From CAZGUX01 sp964529305 (GTDB taxonomy: Bacteria > Acidobacteriota > Terriglobia > Bryobacterales > Bryobacteraceae), in the NCBI GenBank assembly GCA_964529305.1, contig CAZGUX010000197.1, forward strand, positions 44,222 through 108,221: DNA of 64,000 nucleotides. The letters are read 5' to 3'. Both the position numbers and the translations under genes were made by a program. The notes beneath the pieces were generated by a model, which was not told where the DNA came from, ran no database searches, and saw only the letters and a program-made list of their open reading frames with translations. Shown one piece after another: positions 50,433 through 58,660 of the stretch. Position 1 is the stretch's first letter, and every line of letters begins with the position of its first letter.

Positions 50433-50939
50433 GTGGACTTGAATCTCGACACACTCAAACAGGAGATCCTGGAGCATCTCGCCTCCGAGGAATTCTCCGT
50501 CTTTCGCGCCGAACCCGGCGGGCTCGAGGATGTTCCCGTCGTGTACTGGGACGTTCATGCTTTTCCCGAGTTTCACGGGTTTCTGAACGCGGCCAAGAGC
50601 GCCGGCGTCCGGCTGATCTCCTTCGCCGTCCGGGAGTTTACCTCGGTGGACGTCGAGAACGCTCTCGAGATGCTGGAATCGGGATCGCTGCCACGCGAGG
50701 ACGCCCGGTCACTCGAGAAGAGTCTCAATGAACTCAAGGTCTTTACGGGCCTGACGGCGTCGATCGAGCTGAGCTTCCACCACGACGGCATGGCCTACAT
50801 GTATCGGGCGATGTCGGACTGGTACGAATCGTACCTGGATGCGACGGAAGCGATCGAGGCCGCCGACTTCTATCACATGGGTGACGAAGAGGAAGGCGAG
50901 GATCCCGGACCGTTGGGCGGGTATTACTCGAAGAACTGA
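50433..50939 (+). CDS. Acidic protein of unknown function
   Basis: A 168-residue soluble protein starting at a GTG five bases after the aldehyde dehydrogenase stop. It is strongly acidic (MDLNLDTLKQEILEHLASEE; GDEEEGEDPGP) and helical in the middle (ESGSLPREDARSLEKSLNEL). ASIELSFHHDGMAYMYRAMS and WYESYLDATEAIEAADFYH are its most conserved-looking segments. I do not recognise a family. It may belong to the microcompartment transcript, or to the recJ side. Confidence 0.65.
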   Translation: MDLNLDTLKQEILEHLASEEFSVFRAEPGGLEDVPVVYWDVHAFPEFHGFLNAAKSAGVRLISFAVREFTSVDVENALEMLESGSLPREDARSLEKSLNELKVFTGLTASIELSFHHDGMAYMYRAMSDWYESYLDATEAIEAADFYHMGDEEEGEDPGPLGGYYSKN

Positions 50940-50973
50940 GGGCGAGAGTGAACCGCGAGCGCGACAAGTCGTG

Positions 50974-51069
50974 AAAAAACTAGGGACGGTCACTCCGTTT
51001 CTCGACCACAACTCGTTGATCTTGCAGGAAACGCTGGACGAGAAACGGAGTGGCTGTCCCCAGTTTTTT
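50974..51069. repeat. 96-bp inverted-repeat element (REPIN/MITE-like)
   Basis: The left arm starts AAAAAACTAGGGACGGTCAC and the right arm, read on the other strand, AAAAAACTGGGGACAGCCAC; the arms are 31 bases with four mismatches, around a 34-base loop. ACTGGGGACGGTCACTCCGTTTCTC-like sequences are widespread in acidobacterial and related genomes, often with REP-associated transposases. Confidence 0.75.
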
Positions 51070-51149
51070 TTAGCGCGCGTAATGGCGGAACCCGGGCTGC
51101 GCCGGGCGACAAATAACGTCGCCCGGCGCCACTGGGTGATTGAACTGCT

Positions 51150-52901
51150 TTGAAATTCCTTCTTCAATCGGGCAACGCGCCAGCGCGTTGGCGAACCGCG
51201 GACGCCTCTGGCTCGGAGCGGCTTGCCGCCAGCCTGGGCATCGAACCGGTCACCGCGCGCATTCTCGCGTCGCGCGGGCTCGCTGAACCGGCGGACGCCA
51301 AACGCTTCCTCGCCCCGTCCCTCGACGACCTGCACGATCCCTTCCTGATGCGAGGAATGCGCGGCGCCGTGGATCGGCTGCTCGCCGCCATCCGTGAGAA
51401 CGAGCGGATTCTCATCTACGGAGACTATGACGTCGACGGCACGACGTCGATCGTGATCCTGCGAAAGGCGATTGAGCTGGCGGGCGGCGCCGCGGAGTTT
51501 CACGTGCCTCACAGGCTGCGCGACGGCTACGGCATGAAGGCCGAGGTGATGGAAGAGGCCGCCGCCGCGGGAGTCAAGCTGGTCGTCAGCGTCGATACCG
51601 GAATCCGCGCCGCCGATGCCGTGGCACGGGGGATGGAAGCCGGCATCGACGTCATCGTGACCGATCACCACCTGCCGGAAGCTGAACTGCCGCCGGCGCT
51701 CGCCGTGTTGAATCCGCAGCAGCCCGGGTGCGGATATCCGGAGAAGAATCTGTGCGGGGTGGGCGTCGTGTTCAAGCTGGTGCAGGCCTTGCTCGAAACG
51801 AGAGGCTGGCCGGCGGAAAAACTGCGCCGCGTGCTCGAGTCCTTTTTGAAGCTTGTGGCCATCGGAACGGTGGCCGATGTAGTGCCTTTGACCGGCGAGA
51901 ATCGGGTGATCGTCAAGCACGGCCTGGCCGGGATGCACACGGTGAAGAATCCCGGGCTGCGGGAGTTGCTGCGCGTGGCCAGCTTGCCCGAAGGGGTCGC
52001 GCCGACGGCCGAGCAAGTCGCATTCCGCGTCGCGCCGCGAATCAACGCCGCGGGACGCATGGCGACGGCGAACGACGTGATCGAGTTGTTCACCACCGCG
52101 AACCCGGACCGGGCGAGGCAACTCGCCGGAATGCTGCACGACCTGAATTCCGACCGCAGGCAGACCGAGGCGGAGATCGTTCGGACGATCCTGGAAGAAT
52201 GCGAGCGGGAGCCGGTCACCGCGGAACAGTGTTCGCTGGTCTTCGCGGGCGAGGGCTGGCATCGAGGTGTGCTGGGTATTGTGGCGTCGCGCCTGGTGGA
52301 GCGGTTCTATCGTCCGGCCCTGGTGCTCGGCGTCGAGAACGGAGTCGCGCAAGGTTCGGGCCGCGGCATCGAGTCCTTCCACCTGTTGGATGCCCTCGAG
52401 TCGATGCCCGACCTGTTCACCAGGTTCGGCGGCCACAAACACGCCGCGGGTCTGACGATGGAGTCCTACCGCGTGGATGAGTTTCGCGCACGGCTGAACG
52501 AGTACTCGAAGCGGAAACTGACTCCCGAAGACTTGATCCCGGTGCTTCGGGCGGACGCCGCGGTACAGTTGGCCGAACTCAACGCCAAAGCGATCAACGA
52601 AATCTTGTCGCTCGCCCCCTTTGGCCACTCGAACGAGCAACCGGTGCTGGTATGCGAGGGCGCCGAGATCGCCGCGCCTCCTGGCATCATGAAGGAGAAG
52701 CACCTCCGCCTGACCGTCCGCCAGCAGGGGCGCACCCTGGTAATGAAGGCATGGAACGCGGCGGAGTGCGCCTCCGGGCTGCAGGCTGGCCGGCGAGTGG
52801 ACCTGGCGTTTCGCGTCGAGGAGGATCAGTACTCCCTGTCCCGGGGGTACCCGGGCTGGTCGTGCACGCTCGTCGACTTCCGCCCGTGCGAGCCGAAGTG
52901 A
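51150..52901 (+). CDS. recJ: Single-stranded-DNA-specific exonuclease RecJ
   Basis: A 583-residue DHH-family 5'-3' exonuclease used in recombination and mismatch repair. The TTG start at 51150 gives the expected N-terminus (MKFLLQSGNAPARW). Motifs: LIYGDYDVDGTTSIVIL near 88 (metal), VVSVDTGI, VTDHHLPE near 170 (DHH), and GTVADVVPL near 240. The DHHA1 region carries GRGIESFHLLDALE and FGGHKHAAGLTME. An OB-type C-terminal domain follows (KEKHLRLTVRQQGRTLVMKA). Length is normal. Confidence 0.95.
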   Translation: MKFLLQSGNAPARWRTADASGSERLAASLGIEPVTARILASRGLAEPADAKRFLAPSLDDLHDPFLMRGMRGAVDRLLAAIRENERILIYGDYDVDGTTSIVILRKAIELAGGAAEFHVPHRLRDGYGMKAEVMEEAAAAGVKLVVSVDTGIRAADAVARGMEAGIDVIVTDHHLPEAELPPALAVLNPQQPGCGYPEKNLCGVGVVFKLVQALLETRGWPAEKLRRVLESFLKLVAIGTVADVVPLTGENRVIVKHGLAGMHTVKNPGLRELLRVASLPEGVAPTAEQVAFRVAPRINAAGRMATANDVIELFTTANPDRARQLAGMLHDLNSDRRQTEAEIVRTILEECEREPVTAEQCSLVFAGEGWHRGVLGIVASRLVERFYRPALVLGVENGVAQGSGRGIESFHLLDALESMPDLFTRFGGHKHAAGLTMESYRVDEFRARLNEYSKRKLTPEDLIPVLRADAAVQLAELNAKAINEILSLAPFGHSNEQPVLVCEGAEIAAPPGIMKEKHLRLTVRQQGRTLVMKAWNAAECASGLQAGRRVDLAFRVEEDQYSLSRGYPGWSCTLVDFRPCEPK

Positions 52902-52944
52902 GTTGGAACCGCCGCGGAACGTCCGTTGTATTTTTCGTCCAAAA

Positions 52945-52963
52945 TCACGAAACGAAATCGTGA
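52945..52963 (+). terminator. Weak hairpin downstream of recJ
   Basis: TCACGA and TCGTGA pair around AACGAAA, about 44 bases past the recJ stop. There is no T-run and the stem is only six pairs, so the role is uncertain. Confidence 0.3.
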
Positions 52964-53123
52964 CTTCTAGTACTACCTCTCTTGCACCGCTCCACATCGC
53001 ACAAATCATTGAACTAAGAAGAAATAGCGGCGACTGAACAACGGTCGGGTAACGTCTCCGTTTATTTCGGAACGAAACCTCGGGCCTCTTTTCGTCATCA
53101 AATAAGGTAGGAGGATCTGGAGG

Positions 53124-53348
53124 ATGAGTACTTTTTGGGAAGGCCTCTTCGGTTGCTCTCACAAGCACACGACGTTTCCGATGACCCCTGTGCGCGCGAC
53201 AACAATGAAAGCACGACAAACGTACGTGGCATGCCTCGATTGCGGGCGGGAATTACCGTACAACTGGGAGGAAATGCGGATCGAGCCTTCAGCCTTGAGG
53301 GCTCAGACGGAAAGCGCTTTGTCGCGCCTGGTTCACTTGGGCAACTGA
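53124..53348 (+). CDS. Small conserved Cys-containing protein
   Basis: A 74-residue protein (MSTFWEGLFGCSHKHTTFPM). CSHKHTTFP and TYVACLDCGRELPYNWEEMR give a likely zinc site (Cys/His with CxxC). The pattern matches a short family that I associate with Acidobacteria. The ATG follows AGGAGG and GGAGG ribosome-like sites. The upstream 220 bases are AT-richer than their surroundings and probably hold its promoter. The function is unknown. Confidence 0.7.
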   Translation: MSTFWEGLFGCSHKHTTFPMTPVRATTMKARQTYVACLDCGRELPYNWEEMRIEPSALRAQTESALSRLVHLGN

Positions 53349-53367
53349 CCGCGCGGGCAAGTCGGCA

Positions 53368-53390
53368 CGAGGCCCATCTCGCGGGCCTCG
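53368..53390. terminator. Bidirectional terminator between convergent genes
   Basis: CGAGGCCC and GGGCCTCG form a perfect 8-base stem with a 7-base loop, 20 bases after the small CDS and 13 bases after the end of the YkgJ-type gene on the opposite strand. No strong T-run is seen. Confidence 0.5.
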
Positions 53391-53403
53391 AAATCACAAT
53401 CGC

Positions 53404-54012
53404 TCAATCGGCCGTTGGAACACCCGGGAAGTCCTCCAGGATGGCCCGTGCCACCGTGATGGGAGAGGCGTCCCGGTATCCTCCCGCGTTGTCGTACTCG
53501 GATTGCAATTGCCTCCACGATTCATGAATGCCGGTCTGGATCTGAATCAACTGGGAGTCCTCGATCTCTTCGCCGTCCCGGAAGTTCAGTTGGCAGGCGA
53601 AGATCTGTCCGGGCCGGCCGGGGTTGTAAATCGGCATGCCGAATTTGCGGCAAATGAGCGGCCGGAACTCGTAGATGGAACAAACGCCATGGTCGAGTGC
53701 GGGGCAAGCCAGCCTGGCTCCGGGCGGCGGCAGCCGGCCCGGCGAGCCTTCGGGCTCACCTTGGGGGGCGACCAAGTTCCGGCGGGCCTCCAGGTGGTCG
53801 CGCGCCCGCGTCTGCAGGGATTCCCGCGCGAGGGTGTCCATGCGTTGAACTCCCCGGGAAATCCAGGCCGCCTCGATTTCCGTGATTCGGAAGAGGTGGT
53901 GACAGCAATCGGTACAGCCGGTCCGGCAGTGAATCTTGTCGCCGTGCAAGGCTCGATTTCTGCGGAACTCGGCATCCACCGCGGCCGCCATTTCCAGGTA
54001 GCGCGACTCCAT
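53404..54012 (-). CDS. YkgJ-family cysteine-cluster protein
   Basis: A 202-residue protein starting MESRYLEMAAAVDAEFRRNR. The CxxxCxxCC cluster reads HCRTGCTDCCHHLFRITEIE at about residues 32-51. Later cysteines are in ACPALDHGVCSIYEFRPLIC and ACQLNFRDGEEIEDS. Together they suggest binding of zinc or an Fe-S cluster. In-frame residues upstream of 54012 overlap the oppositely oriented antitoxin gene and are rejected. The function of the family is unknown. Confidence 0.85.
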   Translation of the reverse strand: MESRYLEMAAAVDAEFRRNRALHGDKIHCRTGCTDCCHHLFRITEIEAAWISRGVQRMDTLARESLQTRARDHLEARRNLVAPQGEPEGSPGRLPPPGARLACPALDHGVCSIYEFRPLICRKFGMPIYNPGRPGQIFACQLNFRDGEEIEDSQLIQIQTGIHESWRQLQSEYDNAGGYRDASPITVARAILEDFPGVPTAD

Positions 54013-54135
54013 CGGGAAATGATATGCCAGCGGAGGTCGCGCCGTACCGGGACCGTACCGGGACCGGCCCGCTTCCATACACGTCCGCACGTGACGAAAC
54101 AAAAAGCTGTGTATGATCAGGATGTGGAACTGCAC

Positions 54136-54396
54136 ATGACCGAGGCGGAGGTGGCAAGGGACTTCGCGGCCGTGGTGGAGAAGATCCAGCGGGGAGCGGA
54201 GGTCATTGTGGTGCGCAACTCGGAACCGGTGGCGGTCGTCGCGCGGCCGCGCTTCCGTGGACGGTCCATTGAAGAATGCATCGCCCAAGCGAAACGTCGA
54301 GGCTCGCATACGCCGCTAGATGAAGACTTCGGCAAGGATGTGGAAGACGTCATCCAAGGCCGCCGTGAACCCTTTAATCCGGTGTCATGGGATTGA
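54136..54396 (+). CDS. Antitoxin of a VapC-type system (Phd/YefM-like)
   Basis: An 86-residue protein with the Phd/YefM pattern MTEAEVARDFAAVVEKIQRG and VIVVRNSEPVAVVARPRF, a DNA-binding antitoxin N-terminus. The C-terminus (KDVEDVIQGRREPFNPVSWD) should wrap the toxin. A GTG at 54124 could extend it by four residues (VELH). It overlaps the toxin gene by 10 bases, giving tight co-expression. It probably autoregulates from the short region upstream, which overlaps the 5' end of the YkgJ-type gene. Confidence 0.85.
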   Translation: MTEAEVARDFAAVVEKIQRGAEVIVVRNSEPVAVVARPRFRGRSIEECIAQAKRRGSHTPLDEDFGKDVEDVIQGRREPFNPVSWD

Positions 54397-54800
54397 TCCT
54401 CGACTCCAGCGTCATCGTCGCCGGTGAGCGGCGGGGTCTCGCTGTTGAGGACATCCTCGTCGCGGTCAGAGCCGTGAGTGGACCCACGGAGATCGCGCTA
54501 TCGGTCGTCAGTGTGATGGAACTGGAGCACGGAATTTGGCGCGCGAAGGATCCCGGCCGAGCCAACCGGCGGCGTCAGTTCCTGGAAGACCTGATCGGCA
54601 ATGTGCCGGTCTATCCCGTCACGACCGAAGTTGCTCGCAGAGCGGGCCGTATCGACGCGGAGCAGCAGGAGCGGGGCATCCGCGTCGCCTTTCAGGACCT
54701 GCTGATCGGCGTGTCCGCTCTCGAACTGGGCTATGCCGTCGGCACCTCGAACCTCCGCCATTTCCGAATGATTCCGAACCTTGCGGTCACTGAAATCTGA
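54387..54800 (+). CDS. vapC: VapC-type PIN-domain toxin
   Basis: A 137-residue PIN-domain ribonuclease. The four acidic residues are in place: ILDSSVIV (Asp6), SVMELEHGIW (Glu near 47), and FQDLLIGVSALELGYAVGT (Asp near 105). TSNLRHFRMIPNLAVTEI closes the fold; the usual second C-terminal Asp (TxNxxDF) is His here. PIN toxins usually cleave tRNA or rRNA. It forms an operon with the Phd-type antitoxin. Confidence 0.9.
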   Translation: MGLILDSSVIVAGERRGLAVEDILVAVRAVSGPTEIALSVVSVMELEHGIWRAKDPGRANRRRQFLEDLIGNVPVYPVTTEVARRAGRIDAEQQERGIRVAFQDLLIGVSALELGYAVGTSNLRHFRMIPNLAVTEI

Positions 54801-54828
54801 CCGCTGGTGGCGGGTGCCTCGGTCTCCC

Positions 54829-55569
54829 TCACCAGCCGGCGCGCGCCGACTCACCGACCTCGAGCATATCTCCGATTCTCTGACGGAAGATCTCGTTCAG
54901 CCGTCCACGATCCTTCAAGGTCAGGCCGTCCATTGAAATGGGTTCGCCAATCCGCAGCCTGACCTCTCCGGGGCGCACCAGCGCGTTGCCCGGAGGCAGG
55001 ATATCGTGAGTCCCGCTGATGGCCAGCGGGACGGCCGGCGCTCCGCTCTTGATGGCGATATACGCCGCGCCTTCCTTGAACTCCTGCAACTCGCCGGTGG
55101 CCGTTCGCCCGCCTTCGGGAAACAGCAGCACGGAGATCCGCTTCTCGTGGATCACCCGCGCGGCATCGGTCATCGACCGGAGACTGGCGCGCGGGTCGTT
55201 CCGAACCACCGGAATGTGCCCGGCGCGGCGAAGATGCGCTCCCAGCAGCGGATTCCGGAACAGAGGATCCTTTGCCAAAAAGCGGAACTGTACCGGAATG
55301 TTCCCGAGAATCAGCGGCGTGTCCAGGTAGCTCTGATGGTTGGCCACGAACACGTAGCTGCCCTCGGGATCGATCCGGTCAAGTCCCTCGACGGTGACCC
55401 GGACACCGGCCACGCGCAACATGACACGGCCCCAGATTTGAGCCAGACGGTGCTGACGGAAGCCGGTGCGGTCGATGAACGAGGCCAGGAACGACAGGGT
55501 TGCCATCACGGCCGTCCACAGGATGATGAACGGATCCGTGAAGAGCGCGGCGCGAAGGGTCGTCAGCAC
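54829..55569 (-). CDS. plsC: 1-acyl-sn-glycerol-3-phosphate acyltransferase
   Basis: A 246-residue membrane-associated acyltransferase that makes phosphatidic acid. The hydrophobic N-terminus (IILWTAVMATLSFLASFI) anchors it. Motifs: NHQSYLDTPLIL (HX4D), LFPEGGRTATGEL (PEG), and VPLAISGTHDILP. The start overlaps folC by 7 bases, so it is translated with the upstream run. It ends the rsfS-rlmH-accD-folC-plsC operon and converges with the VapC gene. Confidence 0.93.
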   Translation of the reverse strand: MLTTLRAALFTDPFIILWTAVMATLSFLASFIDRTGFRQHRLAQIWGRVMLRVAGVRVTVEGLDRIDPEGSYVFVANHQSYLDTPLILGNIPVQFRFLAKDPLFRNPLLGAHLRRAGHIPVVRNDPRASLRSMTDAARVIHEKRISVLLFPEGGRTATGELQEFKEGAAYIAIKSGAPAVPLAISGTHDILPPGNALVRPGEVRLRIGEPISMDGLTLKDRGRLNEIFRQRIGDMLEVGESARAGW

Positions 55570-56825
55570 GGCCGGTCGGCCCCCCAGCGGCGGAGAGCTT
55601 CCGCGACCAGATACAACGATCCGGTGATCACCAGGACGTCCCAGCCGGCGGCCATGGAAACCGCTTCGTCGAGCGACGAGGCGATTCGCAGATCGGGATG
55701 ATGGGACACGGCCAGGATTCTCTCGGGCGGCAGCGACCGCTCCATCCCGGGCGCGGTTGCGATCACGGTTCGCGCCAGTGGGAAGAGAATCTCCCCGATC
55801 TCGTCAACGCGCTTGTCCCGCATCGACCCGTAGATCATCGTGATCGCCCGGCCCCGGTAGAACCGGTCAAGATGAGCCGCCAGGGCGCGGGCGCCCGAGG
55901 CATTGTGGGCGCCGTCGGCCAGAACCTCGGGCGAGGCGGACAGGCGTTCCAGGCGTCCGGGCCAGCGGGTGTCGCGAATGCCCCGTTCCACCGCCTCGGG
56001 CGCGATGCCGAGTCGCAGCAGGGCCGCGGCCGCGGTGAGGGCATTCTCCATCTGGTGCCCTCCGGCCAGCGGACAGGCGATGCGAAGACCGTTGGCGACA
56101 AACCGTCCGCCGCTCGCGTCGAGCGAGACATCGGAAACCGCCCAGTCCCCGGTGTGGACGGTGTCGCTGCCCACTCTCCGCGCGGTCAGGTCGAGAACCT
56201 CCATCGCGTCGGCGTGCTGCGCGCTGAAGACGGCGGGCACCCCGGGTTTGAGAATGCCGGCCTTTTCCACGGCAATCTTGCGGATGGTATCGCCCAGATA
56301 CTCCATGTGGTCGAAGTCGATGCGAGTGATCACCGAAAGCAGCGGAACGATCACGTTGGTGGCGTCGAGCCGGCCGCCGAGGCCGACCTCGACGACCGCC
56401 GTGTCGACGCCCAGCTTCCGAAACAGCAGGAAGGCCATGGCCGTCATGGTCTCGAAGTAGCTGGGATGGGCGTCGAGCGATCCTTCGCGGCACAGGGCTT
56501 CGGAAGCGGCGTGCACGGCATCGAACGCCTCCGAAAACTGCTCGCGGCTCACCGGACAACCCCCGACGCGGATACGTTCGGTCGGCTCGAGCAGGTGAGG
56601 CGAGGTATAGAGACCGGTCCGAACCCCCGCCGCGCGCAGGCCGGATTCGATCATGGCGCACGTGGATCCCTTGCCGTTGGTCCCGGCGACGTGAACGAAG
56701 CGGCAGGCTTCGTGGGGCCTGTCCAGCCGGTCGAGGAGACTGTTCACCCGGTCGAGTCCGAGCTTGGCCGATTTGATTTCGTTGCCGAGCGCGTACAGGT
56801 ACCGGACCGAATCCGGGTAGTTCAT
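55563..56825 (-). CDS. folC: Bifunctional folylpolyglutamate/dihydrofolate synthase
   Basis: A 420-residue Mur-ligase-family enzyme that adds glutamate to folates. HVAGTNGKGSTCAMIESGLR at about 45-65 is the ATP loop, RTGLYTSPHLLEPTERIRV is the folate region, and GLGGRLDATNV plus TRIDFDHMEYLGDT form the Mg/ligase core. The C-terminal ligase domain has MIYGSMRDKRVDE and ends in VAEALRRWG. The start overlaps the accD stop (ATGA). The accD-folC pairing is a common bacterial arrangement. Confidence 0.95.
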   Translation of the reverse strand: MNYPDSVRYLYALGNEIKSAKLGLDRVNSLLDRLDRPHEACRFVHVAGTNGKGSTCAMIESGLRAAGVRTGLYTSPHLLEPTERIRVGGCPVSREQFSEAFDAVHAASEALCREGSLDAHPSYFETMTAMAFLLFRKLGVDTAVVEVGLGGRLDATNVIVPLLSVITRIDFDHMEYLGDTIRKIAVEKAGILKPGVPAVFSAQHADAMEVLDLTARRVGSDTVHTGDWAVSDVSLDASGGRFVANGLRIACPLAGGHQMENALTAAAALLRLGIAPEAVERGIRDTRWPGRLERLSASPEVLADGAHNASGARALAAHLDRFYRGRAITMIYGSMRDKRVDEIGEILFPLARTVIATAPGMERSLPPERILAVSHHPDLRIASSLDEAVSMAAGWDVLVITGSLYLVAEALRRWGADRPC

Positions 56826-57682
56826 GCCGTTGCGGGACCGCTGAAGAAGCGAAGCGCGGTGGCGATGTAGTGTTTCAGATCCTGGCGCCGCACCACGGCG
56901 TCCAGCATCCCGTGCTTCAGCAGGAACTCGGAGCGCTGAAATCCTTCCGGCAGCTTCTGGCGGATGGTCTGTTCGATCACCCTCGGACCGGCAAAGCCGA
57001 TGAGTGCGTTCGGTTCGGCGATGTTGAGGTCTCCCAGCATGGCGTAGCTGGCGGTGACGCCTCCGGTGGTCGGGTCGGTCAGAACGCTGATGAAGGGCAC
57101 CTTGGCTTCATCGAGCCGCATCAAGGCGGCGGAGATCTTCGCCATCTGCATCAGACTGATGGCGCCCTCCTGCATGCGGGCGCCGCCGGAGGCGGAGACG
57201 ATAATCAACGGCACGCGCTGTTCGAGGGAGCGCTCGATGGCCCGGGTAATCTGCTCGCCGACGACGCATCCCATGCTGCCGCCGATGAACCTCGGATCCA
57301 TCGAACAGATGTTCACCCGCCGGCCCTCCAGGGTCCCCGCGGCCGAGATCAGGGCGTCGCGGAGTCCGGTAGTGCCGAACATCGCGTCCAGCCGCTCACG
57401 ATAGGGCTTGGAGTCGACGAACGACAGGGGGTCGGAGGAACGCAGTTCGGTGTCGAACACTTCGTATTCGCCGTCGAAGAGCATCTTCAACCGCGGAGCG
57501 GCATCCAGCCGCGAATGCGCGCCGCACTTCGGACACACATTCAGATTCCCCTCCAGATCCTTCTTCCAGATGATCTGCCGGCATCCTTCGCACTTCAGCC
57601 ACAAACCTTCGGTGCGAACGTGCGGCTTCTCGCCTTCTTCCCCCTTTGACGCTTCAGTCTTATTGGGGCGGAACCAGGGCAT
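56822..57682 (-). CDS. accD: Acetyl-CoA carboxylase carboxyltransferase subunit beta
   Basis: A 286-residue subunit that works with AccA in the first step of fatty-acid synthesis. The zinc ribbon is WLKCEGCRQIIWKKDLEGN with the second CPKCGAHSR pair. Carboxyltransferase motifs GGSMGCVVGEQITRAIE, VSASGGARMQEGAISLMQMA and LTDPTTGGVTASYAMLGDLN follow. The end RSEFLLKHGMLDAVVRR is typical. Length is normal. Confidence 0.96.
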   Translation of the reverse strand: MPWFRPNKTEASKGEEGEKPHVRTEGLWLKCEGCRQIIWKKDLEGNLNVCPKCGAHSRLDAAPRLKMLFDGEYEVFDTELRSSDPLSFVDSKPYRERLDAMFGTTGLRDALISAAGTLEGRRVNICSMDPRFIGGSMGCVVGEQITRAIERSLEQRVPLIIVSASGGARMQEGAISLMQMAKISAALMRLDEAKVPFISVLTDPTTGGVTASYAMLGDLNIAEPNALIGFAGPRVIEQTIRQKLPEGFQRSEFLLKHGMLDAVVRRQDLKHYIATALRFFSGPATA

Positions 57683-57693
57683 AAGTACTTACG

Positions 57694-58113
57694 TTAGCGC
57701 GGGTACGGATGACCCCGCAATGTTGCGAAAGCCCGATAGATCTGCTCGGCCAGGCAAACGCGCGCGAGTTCGTGCGGCCACGTCATCGGTGAGAGGGAGA
57801 GCAGCAGGTCGGCGCGCTCCCGCCACGGCCGCGGCAACCCGTCGTGTCCGCCCAGGAGAAACAGGAACTCCCGGTCTTCCCGCTCGCCCCGCTCGATCAG
57901 CGCGGCAAACGCGGCCGAGTCCATCAGTTTGCCTCCGGGGTCGAGCGCGATCTTGTACGCAGAGGGGTGACGGTCGAACGGGTCGTAGCGTTCCGGCCGG
58001 ACCTCCCGCATCTCGATCCGCGCGTAATGGGAACTACGCCCGGCAAACTCCTCGGCCATCCGGTTGGCGTTGGGATCGCGGGGCTTGCCGACGAACAGGA
58101 TCGAGATTTTCAC
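57694..58113 (-). CDS. rlmH: 23S rRNA pseudouridine(1915)-N3-methyltransferase
   Basis: A 139-residue SPOUT-family methyltransferase modifying helix 69 of 23S rRNA. MKISILFVGKPRDPN at the N-terminus, FLLGGHDGLPRPW and LSLSPMTWPHELARVCLAEQ near the knot, and YRAFATLRGHPYPR at the end are all family hallmarks. The C-terminal Tyr and Pro-Tyr motif are catalytic. It is 11 bases before accD and 16 bases after rsfS, in the same operon. Confidence 0.95.
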   Translation of the reverse strand: MKISILFVGKPRDPNANRMAEEFAGRSSHYARIEMREVRPERYDPFDRHPSAYKIALDPGGKLMDSAAFAALIERGEREDREFLFLLGGHDGLPRPWRERADLLLSLSPMTWPHELARVCLAEQIYRAFATLRGHPYPR

Positions 58114-58129
58114 GTCAGCGGACGCGGCG

Positions 58130-58525
58130 CTACGCTTCGGCCGGGATCGAAAGATCCTTGCCTGCGCGCCACAGCCGCTCCAGGTCGTAATAGGCGCGCG
58201 CGTGCTCGGAGAACATGTGGACGATGAAATCGCCGTAGTCGGCCAAAATCCATTCGGCCTGGTCGTAGCCTTCGACGCTCAGCGGCCGCTCGCCGTGCTC
58301 TTTCAGTTGCTTCTCCACTTCGTCGGCAATGGCCTGCAACTGCCGCTGATTGGAGCCCGAGCAAATGACGAAGAAATCCGTGAACGAGGTGACGCCGGTC
58401 AGGTCGAGGACTTTGATGGAACTGGCTTTTTTGGCTTCGGCGGCGCGAACCGCCACCAGCCAGGAAGCCTGGGTCTCCGCTTGTGGAGTTTCAGTAGGGG
58501 TTAAAGTAACCGGATCCAGGGACAA
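58130..58525 (-). CDS. rsfS: Ribosome silencing factor RsfS
   Basis: A 131-residue protein that binds ribosomal protein L14 to block subunit joining during starvation. Family phrases are KVLDLTGVTSFTDFFVICSG, NQRQLQAIADEVEKQLKE, EGYDQAEWILADYGDFIVHM and FSEHARAYYDLERLW. The TTG start at 58525 has an AGGAGG-rich leader close by. It begins the five-gene operon ending at plsC. Confidence 0.94.
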   Translation of the reverse strand: MSLDPVTLTPTETPQAETQASWLVAVRAAEAKKASSIKVLDLTGVTSFTDFFVICSGSNQRQLQAIADEVEKQLKEHGERPLSVEGYDQAEWILADYGDFIVHMFSEHARAYYDLERLWRAGKDLSIPAEA

Positions 58526-58660
58526 CGCCTCCTCTCGTATCGTACTACAGCGAGCGCGCCGGGCCGGTTCGGGCGGTCAGTCCGTTGAAATAACGGGCTA
58601 CCTAGAGCCTTGCCCGTCCAGCACGCCACGAAGCCGGAGGGCCGCCTGTGACGCAGAACT

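Noticed and set aside
50709..53219. An 836-codon minus-strand frame opposite recJ
   Set aside because: Runs across a repeat element and several genes; recJ is unmistakable on the other strand.
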